44,817 nt of DNA, taken from Paludibacter sp. Lineage in GTDB: Bacteria > Bacteroidota > Bacteroidia > Bacteroidales > Paludibacteraceae. The position numbers were made by a program, and so were the translations under genes. The first letter of the stretch is position 1. The number at the start of each line of letters is the position of its first letter. The stretch covers positions 1 through 44,817 of the forward strand of contig JAURYY010000189.1 of NCBI GenBank assembly GCA_030653695.1, read 5' to 3'. A model generated the notes under the pieces. The model was given only the letters and a program-made list of their open reading frames with translations. It did no database searches and was not told the DNA's origin. This document shows, piece by piece, positions 16,110-25,529 of the stretch.

Positions 16110-17453
16110 ATGAATTTATCTGAGCTTTCAGCCATTTCGCCTATCGATGGTAGGTATCGTTCGAAATCGGAATCTTATGCAAATTATTTTTCAGAATTTG
16201 CTTTAATACGTTATCGCGTTCAAGTCGAAATTGAATATTTCATAACATTGTGCGAAATTCCCCTTAAACAACTCGAAGGGGTACCTTCTCAGATTTTTTC
16301 AAAATTACGAACTATTTATATCGAATTTAATCAGACCGATGCAGCAAAAATTAAAGAAATTGAAAAAACCACAAACCATGATGTAAAAGCTGTTGAGTAT
16401 TTTATTAAAGAAAAGTTCGATTTGCTTGGTTTAAAAGTATTTAAAGAGTTTATTCACTTTGGATTAACTTCGCAGGATATTAACAATACATCGGTGCCAC
16501 TTTCGGTAAAGGATGCGTTGAATCATGTATATTACCCCGAAATTGAAAAAGTATTAATGATGTTGGACCGAATGGCTGACGAATGGCGCGATGTGTCGAT
16601 GCTTGCCAAAACGCACGGGCAGCCGGCTTCGCCCACCCGATTAGGCAAAGAAATCAAAGTTTTTAGCAACCGGATTAATCAACAACTTGAAATGTTACGA
16701 AACACTCCGATTTCGGCAAAATTTGGAGGCGCTACCGGAAATTACAACGCCCATGTGGTTGCTTATCCCGCCATCGACTGGAAATTATTTGGAGATAAAT
16801 TTGTGGCAGAAAAACTCGGTTTGGAAAGGGAACAATGGACGACCCAGATATCGAATTACGATTATCTTGCCGCCCAGTTCGATGCCATGAAAAGAATAAA
16901 CACCATTTTAATAGATTTTTGCAGAGATATCTGGACTTATGTATCGATGGAATATTTCAAACAGAAAATTAATGCCGGTGAAATAGGTTCTTCGGCTATG
17001 CCGCACAAAGTAAATCCCATCGATTTTGAAAATGCCGAAGGGAACTTAGGAATGGCAAATGCTATTTTTGAATTTCTGTCGGCTAAACTTCCTGTTTCGA
17101 GACTGCAGCGCGACCTGACCGACAGTACTGTTTTGCGGAATATTGGCGTTCCTTTCGCTCATACACTCATTGCTACCCATAGTATTTTGAAAGGACTTAA
17201 AAAATTACTGCTCAACGAAACAGCAATTTACCGCGACCTTGACAATACCTGGGCTGTGGTTGCCGAAGGAATTCAAACAATTTTGCGCAGGGAATCGTAT
17301 CCGCAACCTTACGAAGCACTCAAAGCGCTGACCCGAACAAATGAGGCAATTACTGAAACATCTATCCGCGATTTTATAAATTCGCTCGATATTGATGAAC
17401 CCGTAAAAGACGAATTGAGGCGGATAACGCCCAGAAATTATACAGGAGTTTGA
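16110..17453 (+). CDS. purB: adenylosuccinate lyase
   Basis: The 447-residue enzyme catalyses two fumarate-releasing steps of purine synthesis (SAICAR to AICAR and adenylosuccinate to AMP). The fumarase/aspartase superfamily signature GSSAMPHKVNPIDFENAEGN is present near residue 293. TNHDVKAVEYF, HFGLTSQDINNT and KTHGQPASPT are the other conserved blocks. Length and N-terminus (MNLSELSAISPIDGRY) fit the E. coli-like PurB. It appears monocistronic. Confidence 0.97.
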   Translation: MNLSELSAISPIDGRYRSKSESYANYFSEFALIRYRVQVEIEYFITLCEIPLKQLEGVPSQIFSKLRTIYIEFNQTDAAKIKEIEKTTNHDVKAVEYFIKEKFDLLGLKVFKEFIHFGLTSQDINNTSVPLSVKDALNHVYYPEIEKVLMMLDRMADEWRDVSMLAKTHGQPASPTRLGKEIKVFSNRINQQLEMLRNTPISAKFGGATGNYNAHVVAYPAIDWKLFGDKFVAEKLGLEREQWTTQISNYDYLAAQFDAMKRINTILIDFCRDIWTYVSMEYFKQKINAGEIGSSAMPHKVNPIDFENAEGNLGMANAIFEFLSAKLPVSRLQRDLTDSTVLRNIGVPFAHTLIATHSILKGLKKLLLNETAIYRDLDNTWAVVAEGIQTILRRESYPQPYEALKALTRTNEAITETSIRDFINSLDIDEPVKDELRRITPRNYTGV

Positions 17454-17472
17454 TGTGGTGATTGGATGCTAG

Positions 17473-17492
17473 CAATGGGGCATGCCCCATTG
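17473..17492. repeat. perfect 20-base palindrome
   Basis: CAATGGGGCATGCCCCATTG is its own reverse complement. It lies 20 bases after the purB stop. It lacks a T-tract, although RNA hairpin formation could still protect or end the transcript. Confidence 0.6.
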
Positions 17493-17552
17493 TTTGGGTG
17501 ATTGGGTGAATAATAATTAGTTTTTTAATTTTCTGTAACTCATTTAATTTTA

Positions 17553-19391
17553 ATGCTTAAATTTTTCACATTGCTCAAGCGGTTTCTCCCGCCCTATAAA
17601 AAATATGTGTTTTTAAGTTTGCTGTTGAACTTACTTTCAACAGTGCTCAGTTTATTTTCCTTTGCTGCCATCATTCCTATTCTGCAAATTCTTTTCGGAA
17701 TCGAAAAAACAGCAGTTCCATATCAAATCTGGTCATGGTCAGATAAATGGAGTGAAATAGGCGAAGCTGTGAAAAATAATTTATTGTATTTTGTAGAAAA
17801 AAATATTACACAGGTTGGAGCTATTACCGCACTGCTATATTTAGGATTGTTTTTGATAATAATGACGGCACTGAAAGTAGGAGCGTCATATTTTGCATCT
17901 TGGTTTCTTGTTCCTATCCGTACAGGTGTGGTACGAGATTTAAGAAACCGGCTGTATCATAAAATTATGAGTTTGCCCATCGGGTATTTTACCGAAGAAC
18001 GCAAAGGAGATATTATGTCGCGCATTACCAGCGATGTAAACGAAGTGGAAGTTTCTATCATGAGTTCGCTCGATATGGTAATAAAAAACCCTGTTGTAAT
18101 ATTAACTTACTTAGTGGTAATGTTTGTAATGAGCTGGCAATTAACATTGTTTGTTTTATTAGTACTGCCCATCAGTGCTTGGTTGATCGGCCGAATTGGG
18201 CGGAGTCTGAAGCGGAAATCCACCTTAGTACAGGAACAAACCGGTGAATTGCTTTCGCAATTAGAAGAGACATTAGGTGGTTTGAGAGTAATAAAAGCCT
18301 TTAATGCTGAAACTAAATTAGAAAACCGTTTCGGAGCATTGAACGAGAAAATCCGAAAAACATTCACAAAAATTCACAACCGGTACAATTTGGCACATCC
18401 CGTGAGCGAGTTTTTAGGTACAGTGGTAATAGCTTTACTTTTATGGTTTGGCGGCACATTGATACTGAGCAATAGCAGTTCAATAAGTGCAGCGGGTTTT
18501 ATTTACTATATTGTTATTTTTTACAGTATTATCAATCCCGCCAAAGAATTATCGAAAGCAACGTACAGCATCCAGAAAGGATTGGCATCGCTCGAAAGAG
18601 TTGATAAAATTTTTGATAGCCAAAACACCATCAATGAACCGCTCCATCCTGAAATAATACATACTTTTTCTGACAAAATAGAGTTTCGGAATGTGAGTTT
18701 CCGCTATCAAACCGATTGGGTGCTGCAAGATGTAAATTTAACCGTCGAAAAAGGGAAAACCATTGCTTTTGTCGGACAATCGGGTGCCGGCAAATCAACT
18801 TTAGTCGATTTGGTACCGAGATATTACGATCCCGAAACTGGAAGTGTTTTAATTGATGGTGTTGATATAAAAGAGTTTAACACAAAAGATATTCGCTCTC
18901 TTATGGGAAATGTAAATCAGGAAGCAATATTATTTAATGACACTTTTTATAACAATATTACTTTCGGTGTCGAAAATGCAACCATGGAACAAGTAATAGA
19001 GGCAGCAACAATTGCTAATGCACACGACTTTATCATTGCCACCGAAAAAGAATACGAAACCAATATAGGCGACCGCGGCAACAAACTTTCGGGCGGACAG
19101 CGGCAACGGCTTAGTATAGCACGCGCAATTCTGAAAAACCCGCCAATATTAATACTCGATGAAGCTACTTCGGCACTCGATACCGAATCGGAAAAACTTG
19201 TGCAGGAAGCGTTGGAAAATCTGATGCAGCACCGCACTACTTTAGTTGTGGCTCACCGCCTTTCCACCATTAAAAAAGCCGATGAAATCTGCGTACTACA
19301 CGAAGGACGCATCGTTGAACGCGGAAACCATGATGACTTGCTACGACTTGATGGATACTACAAACGGTTGTATCTGATGCAATCGTTTTAG
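17553..19391 (+). CDS. MsbA-like ABC exporter (fused membrane and ATPase domains)
   Basis: The 612-residue half-transporter has an N-terminal type I exporter membrane domain of about six helices (residues about 15-330, including the ITSDVNEVE coupling segment) and a C-terminal ATPase. Walker A is GQSGAGKS near residue 407, the signature LSGGQRQR near 512, Walker B ILILDEATSALD near 531, and the switch His in VVAHRLS. It acts as a homodimer in the inner membrane. MsbA flips lipid A; many Bacteroidetes carry several related exporters, so the substrate (lipid A, another lipid or a drug) is uncertain. Confidence 0.92.
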   Translation: MLKFFTLLKRFLPPYKKYVFLSLLLNLLSTVLSLFSFAAIIPILQILFGIEKTAVPYQIWSWSDKWSEIGEAVKNNLLYFVEKNITQVGAITALLYLGLFLIIMTALKVGASYFASWFLVPIRTGVVRDLRNRLYHKIMSLPIGYFTEERKGDIMSRITSDVNEVEVSIMSSLDMVIKNPVVILTYLVVMFVMSWQLTLFVLLVLPISAWLIGRIGRSLKRKSTLVQEQTGELLSQLEETLGGLRVIKAFNAETKLENRFGALNEKIRKTFTKIHNRYNLAHPVSEFLGTVVIALLLWFGGTLILSNSSSISAAGFIYYIVIFYSIINPAKELSKATYSIQKGLASLERVDKIFDSQNTINEPLHPEIIHTFSDKIEFRNVSFRYQTDWVLQDVNLTVEKGKTIAFVGQSGAGKSTLVDLVPRYYDPETGSVLIDGVDIKEFNTKDIRSLMGNVNQEAILFNDTFYNNITFGVENATMEQVIEAATIANAHDFIIATEKEYETNIGDRGNKLSGGQRQRLSIARAILKNPPILILDEATSALDTESEKLVQEALENLMQHRTTLVVAHRLSTIKKADEICVLHEGRIVERGNHDDLLRLDGYYKRLYLMQSF

Positions 19392-19475
19392 AAATTTAAT
19401 AATTGCTTATTATCAATTTATTCTCACTATCAATAACGAATTGTAACACAAACAAGAATAAAACTTTCAAACTGT

Positions 19476-19504
19476 TTTGTTTTTTAAAAAATTGATTATC
19501 TTTG
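19476..19504 (+). promoter_or_regulatory. promoter of the tyrosine-phenol-lyase-like gene
   Basis: A -33 TTTG at 19476-19479 and a -7 TATCTTTG at 19497-19504, 17 bases apart, match the Bacteroidetes sigma factor consensus well. The start would be about 115 bases before the coding region. Confidence 0.7.
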
Positions 19505-19554
19505 CCCTCGAAAGGCTTTGGTTTGAAAATAAACTACTCGTTTTGAATCATACG

Positions 19555-19584
19555 GAGTGCTTGCTTACCACAGGCACTCTTTTT
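19555..19584 (+). promoter_or_regulatory. terminator-like hairpin in the leader (possible attenuator)
   Basis: GAGTGCTTG pairs with CAGGCACTC (nine pairs, one G-U) around a 7-base loop and is followed directly by TTTTTATT. It has intrinsic-terminator form and lies between the promoter and the start codon at 19625. A regulated read-through decision is therefore possible. No upstream antiterminator pairing is obvious by eye. Confidence 0.6.
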
Positions 19585-19624
19585 ATTAAGCGTTAAAATC
19601 TTTTTACTAAAAATTATTATTTCT

Positions 19625-21073
19625 ATGCAAAAAATCAAATTTTACAGTGGCGAAAACGTCCCACTTGAACTTCACAAAGTACGCATTGTACAAAAACTCC
19701 ATCTTGTTCCTATCGAGCGTCGGCTCGAAGCACTTTACGAAGGGGGTTTCAACACATTCAGGTTAAACACTATGGATGTTTTTTTGGATATGTTGACCGA
19801 CTCTGGGACAAATGCTATGAGCGACAACCAATTAGCTGCCATGATGCAAGCCGATGATGCTTATGCCGGTTCGCAAAGTTATTTTCGTTTGCAAAAAGCG
19901 GTTGAGGATGTGCTGGGCAAAAAATATTTCTTGCCGGTTCATCAGGGTCGCGCAGCCGAAAGCATCATTTCGATTGCTTATGTGAAAAAAGGCAGTTTAA
20001 TACCTATGAATTACCACTTCACCACCGCAATGGCTCACATCACCATTAATGGAGGTAAAATTGCTGAATTGCTTTACGATGAAGCTTATGTGATCAATTC
20101 GGATCATCCTTTCAAAGGGAATATGAATATCGAAAAATTAGAAGAAACGATTATCGAACATGGAGCTGTCAATATTCCGTTTATTCGTATGGAAGCTTCT
20201 ACTAACCTGATCGGCGGTCAGCCATTCTCGGTACAAAATTTACGCGATGTTCGTGCTGTTGCCGATAAATATGGTATTCGCGTGATACTCGATGCAAGTT
20301 TATTGGGCGAAAATGCCTATTTGGTTTTGCAGCGTGAAGAGGAATTTAAAAACTCGAATATGACTGAGATAATGAAAATAATGACTGCCCAAGCCGACTT
20401 AGTTTATTTCTCAGCCCGAAAAATAAGTTCATCGCGTGGTGGCGGTATGTGTACCGACCGAATGGAAATATACAAAGAATTGGATGCACTTGTACCTTTA
20501 TACGAAGGATTTACAACTTATGGCGGTATTTCCATTCGCGAAATTGAAGCCATGGCAGTTGGACTTTACGAAACCCAGGATGAAACCATGATTTCCCAAA
20601 GTCCTTCCTTTATTAAATATTTAGTTGATGCACTCGATGCTAAAGGAATTCCTGTTATTAAACCTGCAGGCGTGTTGGGTGCTCACTTAGATGCTATGCA
20701 GATTTGTGCGCATGTTCCGCAAACCGAATATCCTGCGGGTGCGTTGGCAGCTGCTTTGTTTTTGATTTCGGGTGTTCGCGGCATGGAGCGCGGCTCTATA
20801 TCGAACCAGCGCGACGAAGATGGAAACGAAACTTACGCCGATATGGAATTACTTCGTTTGGCTGTACCTCGTCGTGTTTTTACACTCTCACAATTAAAAT
20901 ATGTTGAAGATCGCCTGAACTGGCTTTACGATAATCGCAAATTAATCGGTGGATTGCGTTTTGTTTACGAACCTCCGGTTCTTCGATTCTTTATGGGAGG
21001 TTTGGAACCAACGACTGACTGGCCACAGAAACTTGTAGCCAAATTCAAAGTAGATTTCGGTGAAAGTTTGTAA
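19625..21073 (+). CDS. tyrosine phenol-lyase/tryptophanase-like PLP enzyme
   Basis: The 482-residue protein belongs to the beta-eliminating lyases, PLP enzymes that release pyruvate and ammonia from aromatic amino acids. Blocks are closer to tyrosine phenol-lyase than to TnaA: DSGTNAMSD, DDAYAGS (Tyr80), HQGRAAES (Arg109), GMERGSIS (Arg389, at the phenol-binding Arg381 of TPL), LAVPRRVFT (Arg416, substrate carboxylate) and VLRFF. The PLP Lys should be Lys266 (FSARKIS) and the pyridine-N Asp is Asp223. However LDASLLGENAY has Leu226 where TPL has Arg217 (DATR), and SGKKD is changed to SARKI. The catalysed reaction is therefore uncertain. It is monocistronic behind an attenuator-like hairpin. 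Confidence 0.8.
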   Translation: MQKIKFYSGENVPLELHKVRIVQKLHLVPIERRLEALYEGGFNTFRLNTMDVFLDMLTDSGTNAMSDNQLAAMMQADDAYAGSQSYFRLQKAVEDVLGKKYFLPVHQGRAAESIISIAYVKKGSLIPMNYHFTTAMAHITINGGKIAELLYDEAYVINSDHPFKGNMNIEKLEETIIEHGAVNIPFIRMEASTNLIGGQPFSVQNLRDVRAVADKYGIRVILDASLLGENAYLVLQREEEFKNSNMTEIMKIMTAQADLVYFSARKISSSRGGGMCTDRMEIYKELDALVPLYEGFTTYGGISIREIEAMAVGLYETQDETMISQSPSFIKYLVDALDAKGIPVIKPAGVLGAHLDAMQICAHVPQTEYPAGALAAALFLISGVRGMERGSISNQRDEDGNETYADMELLRLAVPRRVFTLSQLKYVEDRLNWLYDNRKLIGGLRFVYEPPVLRFFMGGLEPTTDWPQKLVAKFKVDFGESL

Positions 21074-21087
21074 AAAAAATTGAACCC

Positions 21088-21120
21088 AAAAAGCAGCGTC
21101 TTGTCAGGCACTGCTTTTTT
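21088..21120 (+). terminator. intrinsic terminator after the lyase-like gene
   Basis: AAAAAGCAG (21088-21096) and CTGCTTTTTT (21111-21120) pair around a 14-base loop and end in a T-tract, 12 bases after the stop codon. Confidence 0.75.
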
Positions 21121-21347
21121 ACTTTTATTAGGAGTGAGACTTGAAGTTGCACTCCGAAAAATACAGGAAATTAATTTTCTGCTTTGTTGTTTTTTTGCGA
21201 CAGTTACATTTTTTGAATTATATTTTTTTCTACTACTTCGAAGCAGATGCAATAGTTTATTTTTACAAATAATAAAGAGTTGAGCAAAAATATTTACTGT
21301 TTCTTTATCAGAAAAAATCTTGCCTCCGCCTTCGCCTCCGCCTCTTT

Positions 21348-22943
21348 TTACAATTGTGGTCCTGATTGTATCAACGCTCTGCCTGCCTCGGTATCGCAGT
21401 ATTGTTCGAAGTAGCTCATGTATTTTGCAGCAAGCGATTTGGCTTTTGATTCCCATTCAGCCATTTCGGTGTATGTTTTACGTGGGTCAAGTATTTCAAC
21501 ATCAACATTTTTTAAAGTTGTTGGCGTAACCAAATTCAGGATAGGAATTCTGACTGTTTCGACTTCTTCGATTGACCCGTCGATAATGGTATCGATAATA
21601 GCACGTGTGTTTTTCAACGATATGCGTTTTTTTGTTCCATTCCAACCGGTATTAACTAAATAAGTTTTTGCTTTGTGTTCTTTTATTTTTTCGGCCAGTA
21701 CATGGGCATAAACGGTCGGGTGCAAAGTTAAAAATGCTTCACCAAACGCAGGTGAGAAAGAAGGAACGGGTTCGATGATGCCGCGTTCTGTTCCGGCTAA
21801 TTTCGAAGTATAACCGCAAAGAAAGTGGTATTGAGCGGACTCCTCATCGAGTATTGATACCGGAGGTAAAACACCGAATGCATCGGCCGATAAGTAAATG
21901 ATTTTCTTTGCATGTCCTGCTTTGGAGGGAGAAACAATTTTGTTAATATGATAAATGGGGTATGAAACGCGTGTATTTTCAGTTTTTGAATCTTCTTTTG
22001 AATAATCAGGAGTTCCGTCGGGTAAAACAGTTACGTTCTCGAGTAAGGCATCTCGTTTGATAGCGCGCCAGATGTCGGGTTCATTTTCTTTGCTTAGATC
22101 GATAACTTTAGCATAGCAGCCACCCTCAAAATTAAATATGCCATGATTGTCCCAGCCATGTTCATCATCGCCTATCAAGTAGCGTTTCGGGTCGGCTGAC
22201 AGCGTGGTTTTTCCTGTACCCGATAATCCGAAGAAAATGGCTACATCGCCAGCTTCGCCTACGTTAGCTGAGCAGTGCATCGAAGCAATCCCTTTCAATG
22301 GCAGATAGAAGTTCATCAATGAGAATATTCCTTTTTTCATTTCGCCGCCATACCATGTTCCGCCGATAACTGCCATTTTTTCAGATAAATTGAAAAGTAC
22401 AAATACTTCCGAATTTAAACCCTGTTCTTTCCATTTCGGATTGGTTGCATGCGAAGCATTCAACATGACGAAGTCGGGTTCGCCGAAGTTGGCTAACTCG
22501 AAGTGCGAAGGACGGATAAACATGTTGGTTACAAAGTGAGCCTGCCAAGCAACTTCCATGATAAAACGCACTTTCATGCGAGTGTCGGCGTTAGTTCCGC
22601 AAAAACAATCCACTACATACAATTTTTTATCGTGCGCTAATTGTTCGGTTGCCAAATATTTGCAATATTCCCAAACTTCTAAACTCACAGGTCGATTAAT
22701 GGTACCATCCCACCACAAGTGTTTGTTGGTGAGTTCATCTTTTACGAAATATTTATCTTTTGGCGAGCGACCTGTAAAGATGCCAGTATCAACAGCTACT
22801 GCTCCGGTATTTGTTAATACGCCTTTTTCGTATCCTTCGTTAACAGGATTTACTTCATCGTGAAAAAGAGCTTCGTACGAGGGATTGTAAATGATTTCGA
22901 AATCGCCCGAAATGCCATATTTATTTAAATCAAAGGTTGCCAT
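21348..22943 (-). CDS. pckA: phosphoenolpyruvate carboxykinase (ATP)
   Basis: The 531-residue enzyme interconverts oxaloacetate + ATP and PEP + CO2 + ADP. In anaerobic Bacteroidetes it commonly runs in the carboxylating direction toward succinate. Landmarks: [12 protein letters not shown] for substrate binding, [12 protein letters not shown], the P-loop [13 protein letters not shown] near residue 239, IGDDEHGW for Mn/Mg binding and NTGW near the C-terminus. It has its own promoter and stands alone on the minus strand. Confidence 0.97.
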   Translation of the reverse strand: MATFDLNKYGISGDFEIIYNPSYEALFHDEVNPVNEGYEKGVLTNTGAVAVDTGIFTGRSPKDKYFVKDELTNKHLWWDGTINRPVSLEVWEYCKYLATEQLAHDKKLYVVDCFCGTNADTRMKVRFIMEVAWQAHFVTNMFIRPSHFELANFGEPDFVMLNASHATNPKWKEQGLNSEVFVLFNLSEKMAVIGGTWYGGEMKKGIFSLMNFYLPLKGIASMHCSANVGEAGDVAIFFGLSGTGKTTLSADPKRYLIGDDEHGWDNHGIFNFEGGCYAKVIDLSKENEPDIWRAIKRDALLENVTVLPDGTPDYSKEDSKTENTRVSYPIYHINKIVSPSKAGHAKKIIYLSADAFGVLPPVSILDEESAQYHFLCGYTSKLAGTERGIIEPVPSFSPAFGEAFLTLHPTVYAHVLAEKIKEHKAKTYLVNTGWNGTKKRISLKNTRAIIDTIIDGSIEEVETVRIPILNLVTPTTLKNVDVEILDPRKTYTEMAEWESKAKSLAAKYMSYFEQYCDTEAGRALIQSGPQL

Positions 22944-23006
22944 TTTTTAGGATTTTAAGGTTTGAAACAGTTTTTGTGAAATTTTTAAACATTTCTTAAA
23001 TGTATG

Positions 23007-23037
23007 CAAATTTAATATTATTTTTGTTTCCACAAAA
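23007..23037 (-). promoter_or_regulatory. promoter of pckA
   Basis: On the minus strand TTTTG (23033-23037) and TAAATTTG (23007-23014) are 18 bases apart and match the Bacteroidetes -33/-7 pattern. The leader to pckA is about 60 bases. Confidence 0.65.
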
Positions 23038-23248
23038 ATTAAATTGACCAATAAATGTATATATATACTTTTTCCGTTTCGATTTATAACTCAATAAAAA
23101 TATGAACATTTGCACCACTATAGTAAGTGTGGTTTTTTTTTAAAACAATATGCGTTTGTAAAATAAAAAAAAACACAAAAACAAAATATCTTATCAGAAA
23201 AAATATTTTTTTCGGTTACAATGTAAAAGTGATAACAATAAAAAATTG

Positions 23249-23256
23249 TATTTTTG
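23249..23256 (+). promoter_or_regulatory. -7 promoter box of dut
   Basis: TATTTTTG fits TAnnTTTG and lies 49 bases before the dut start. No clear -33 element. Confidence 0.4.
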
Positions 23257-23304
23257 TGCCAATGCTGTAAATAGCATCTATTATTTCTTAAAAAAAAAGC
23301 ATCA

Positions 23305-23739
23305 ATGAAAATCAATATAGTAAATCGTTCGAAGCATTTGGTGCCCGAATATGCTACAATTCATTCGGCAGGAATGGATCTAAGGGCTAATTTAACGGAT
23401 CCGGTCATTCTTAAACCTTTGGAACGAAAATTGATACCCACAGGTTTATTTATCGAACTTCCCGAAGGGTATGAAGCACAAATTCGTCCCCGTAGCGGTC
23501 TGGCAATTAAAAAGGGTATTACCGTACTCAATTCGCCCGGAACTATTGATGCCGATTACCGGGGTGAAATATGCATTATTCTGATCAATTTATCATCCGA
23601 TGATTTTGTGATAAATGATGGTGAGCGCATTTGCCAGATGGTTATAGCAACACATACAAGGGCAGAATGGACTGTTGTGGATGAACTCGGTGAAACAACA
23701 CGAGGCGGCGGAGGTTTCGGACACACGGGTAAACTTTAA
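23305..23739 (+). CDS. dut: dUTP diphosphatase
   Basis: The 144-residue trimeric dUTPase hydrolyses dUTP to dUMP, keeping uracil out of DNA. All five motifs are visible: [41 protein letters not shown] and the C-terminal [10 protein letters not shown] arm. It opens a block of four genes (dut, TPR lipoprotein, DUF4292, EnvC-like) commonly found together in Bacteroidetes. Confidence 0.97.
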   Translation: MKINIVNRSKHLVPEYATIHSAGMDLRANLTDPVILKPLERKLIPTGLFIELPEGYEAQIRPRSGLAIKKGITVLNSPGTIDADYRGEICIILINLSSDDFVINDGERICQMVIATHTRAEWTVVDELGETTRGGGGFGHTGKL

Positions 23740-23780
23740 ACGTGATTTTTGATGTGCAAGATGAAAATATGAATGGTAAA

Positions 23781-25523
23781 ATGAAAATAAACAAATATAT
23801 AATATTAGTTGCAGGACTTATTTTGTTAAGTTCTTGTTCTACATCGAAAAAACTGAAAATTGATCGTGTATTTCCTGTGCACCTGAACCAAGAATTACAA
23901 AAAAAGTTTGATTATTTTTTTTACGAAGGATTAAAACTAAAGGAGGAGGAAAAGTATGACCAGGCCTTAGACGCATTTCGTTTCTGTTTGTCTGTTGATT
24001 CGACTGACGCAGGTGTGCTTTCTGAAACAGGTGTTCTTTATGCTATCATCGGTTTAAGCGATGAAGCATTGAATTGCCTGAAAAATGCCGTGAAATATGA
24101 CCCCGAAAACTGGTGGCATACTGTGCGCCTTATTAATTTATATTCGGAAACAAATGATAAAGAGAATGCGATAAAAATCGCAGAAAAACTCAAATCGTTG
24201 TATCCTAATAAAGAAGAAGTGCATAATATGTTGATTTCGTTATACAAACAAACAAAGCAATTTAATAAAGCAATTGCTGCTTTGAACAAGTTGGAATCAC
24301 TTACAGGAATTGAAGAAACAATATCATTCGAAAAATTCAGATTGTATCTTGAATTGAAGCAACTGAAAAAAGGAATTGACGAAATTGATAAACTGATTAA
24401 TAAATATCCTGCCGAATCGCGTTACAGGGTACTAAGGGGAGATATATATCTGCAACAAAATTTACCAATAAAAGCGTACGAAATTTACAGCAAGTTACTG
24501 ATGGAAGAGCCCGTCAATCCTTATGTGTATGTTTCTTTATCCGACTATTACAATATTAAAAAAGAGCCTGAAAAGGCCATGGAGTCGATTTTGAAAGCTT
24601 TGAAAAATGAACAGTTCGGAGTGAATGATAAAGTTCAGATTTTAGGACAATATGTCCAGAATTTACTTCGAGATACAGCACGCTTTAACGAAACAGAATC
24701 ATTGTTCAAATTATTGGTTGATCGTTATCCGCTTGAAGAACAAGTGCATAATTATTACTCAATTTTTCTTCAATTCAGAAAAAGAATTCCTGAAGCAATT
24801 TCGGCATTAGAAACAATGCTGAATATAAACTCAAAGAATGAACAAACGTGGATGCAGTTAATTCAACTGAATTTAGCATCGAAAAACTTCGAACAATTGG
24901 TTGAGATTGCCGACAGAGCCATTTTGAATGTACCTGAAATACCCCAATGGTATTATTACAAAGCAATATCACAATATCAGTTGGGTAAATATATCGAGGC
25001 AGTTCACACGTGCAAAACGGGGATAATGACTGTGAAGCCCGAGCAAAATGCGTTAAAAAGTGATTTTTACGCTCAAATAGCCGACAGCTGGTTTAAGTTA
25101 GAGATGAAAGATTCTGCTTTTATTGCTTACGAAGATGCTTTGAAAATAAATTCGCAAAATATTTACGTGATGAATAATTATGCTTATTATTTATCGTTAG
25201 AAAAGAGAGAGTTGAAAAAAGCGGAAAGAATGAGTGCAATAACTGTTGAAAAAGAACCAAAAAACAGTACTTATCTTGATACTTATGCCTGGATATTTTA
25301 CCAGACAGGAAATTATGAGCTGGCAAAAATTTATATCGAGCGTGCCATTGATAACCTTGCGCCCGATCACGACCCCGGAGTAATCATGGAACATTACGGT
25401 GATATTTTGTGGATGATGAAAGATGACAGCAAAGCCATCGAAATGTGGCAAAAATCCTACGATTCGGGGAACGTAACCGATGAATTAAAGAAAAAAATTG
25501 ATGAAAAAGGATGGAAACGCTAA
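23781..25523 (+). CDS. TPR-repeat lipoprotein
   Basis: The start is placed at ATG 23781 (MKINKYIILVAGLILLSSCS), which gives a clean lipoprotein signal with the lipidated Cys in SSCS. An ATG at 23769 and a GTG at 23742 are also in frame. The 580-residue product is built of tetratricopeptide repeats through nearly its whole length, for example DQALDAFRFCLSVDSTDAGV, EKAMESILKALKNEQ and QLGKYIEAVHTC. Such proteins scaffold envelope complexes. It lies between dut and a DUF4292 gene in a tight same-strand block. Confidence 0.85.
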   Translation: MKINKYIILVAGLILLSSCSTSKKLKIDRVFPVHLNQELQKKFDYFFYEGLKLKEEEKYDQALDAFRFCLSVDSTDAGVLSETGVLYAIIGLSDEALNCLKNAVKYDPENWWHTVRLINLYSETNDKENAIKIAEKLKSLYPNKEEVHNMLISLYKQTKQFNKAIAALNKLESLTGIEETISFEKFRLYLELKQLKKGIDEIDKLINKYPAESRYRVLRGDIYLQQNLPIKAYEIYSKLLMEEPVNPYVYVSLSDYYNIKKEPEKAMESILKALKNEQFGVNDKVQILGQYVQNLLRDTARFNETESLFKLLVDRYPLEEQVHNYYSIFLQFRKRIPEAISALETMLNINSKNEQTWMQLIQLNLASKNFEQLVEIADRAILNVPEIPQWYYYKAISQYQLGKYIEAVHTCKTGIMTVKPEQNALKSDFYAQIADSWFKLEMKDSAFIAYEDALKINSQNIYVMNNYAYYLSLEKRELKKAERMSAITVEKEPKNSTYLDTYAWIFYQTGNYELAKIYIERAIDNLAPDHDPGVIMEHYGDILWMMKDDSKAIEMWQKSYDSGNVTDELKKKIDEKGWKR

Positions 25524-25529
25524 GAATAA

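Larger units (their letters stand above)
22944..23304. other. divergent intergenic region between pckA and dut
   Basis: This 361-base, AT-rich region holds promoters for both neighbours (listed separately) and no gene. A small hairpin TGCTGTAAATAGCA (23264-23277) lies in the dut leader. Confidence 0.5.

Noticed and set aside
19625-21073. plain tryptophanase (TnaA)
   Set aside because: MERG, PRRVFT and RFF are the tyrosine phenol-lyase versions of the motifs, and TnaA's specific His near the C-terminus is Phe here; the pocket changes prevent a firm TPL call as well.
21080-21283. 67-residue hydrophobic plus-strand frame
   Set aside because: It begins in the terminator of the lyase-like gene; the hydrophobic look comes from T-rich DNA.
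20965-21456. 163-residue minus-strand frame between the lyase-like gene and pckA
   Set aside because: It overlaps the ends of both genes and contains the terminator; its sequence looks like a random reading of the opposite strand.
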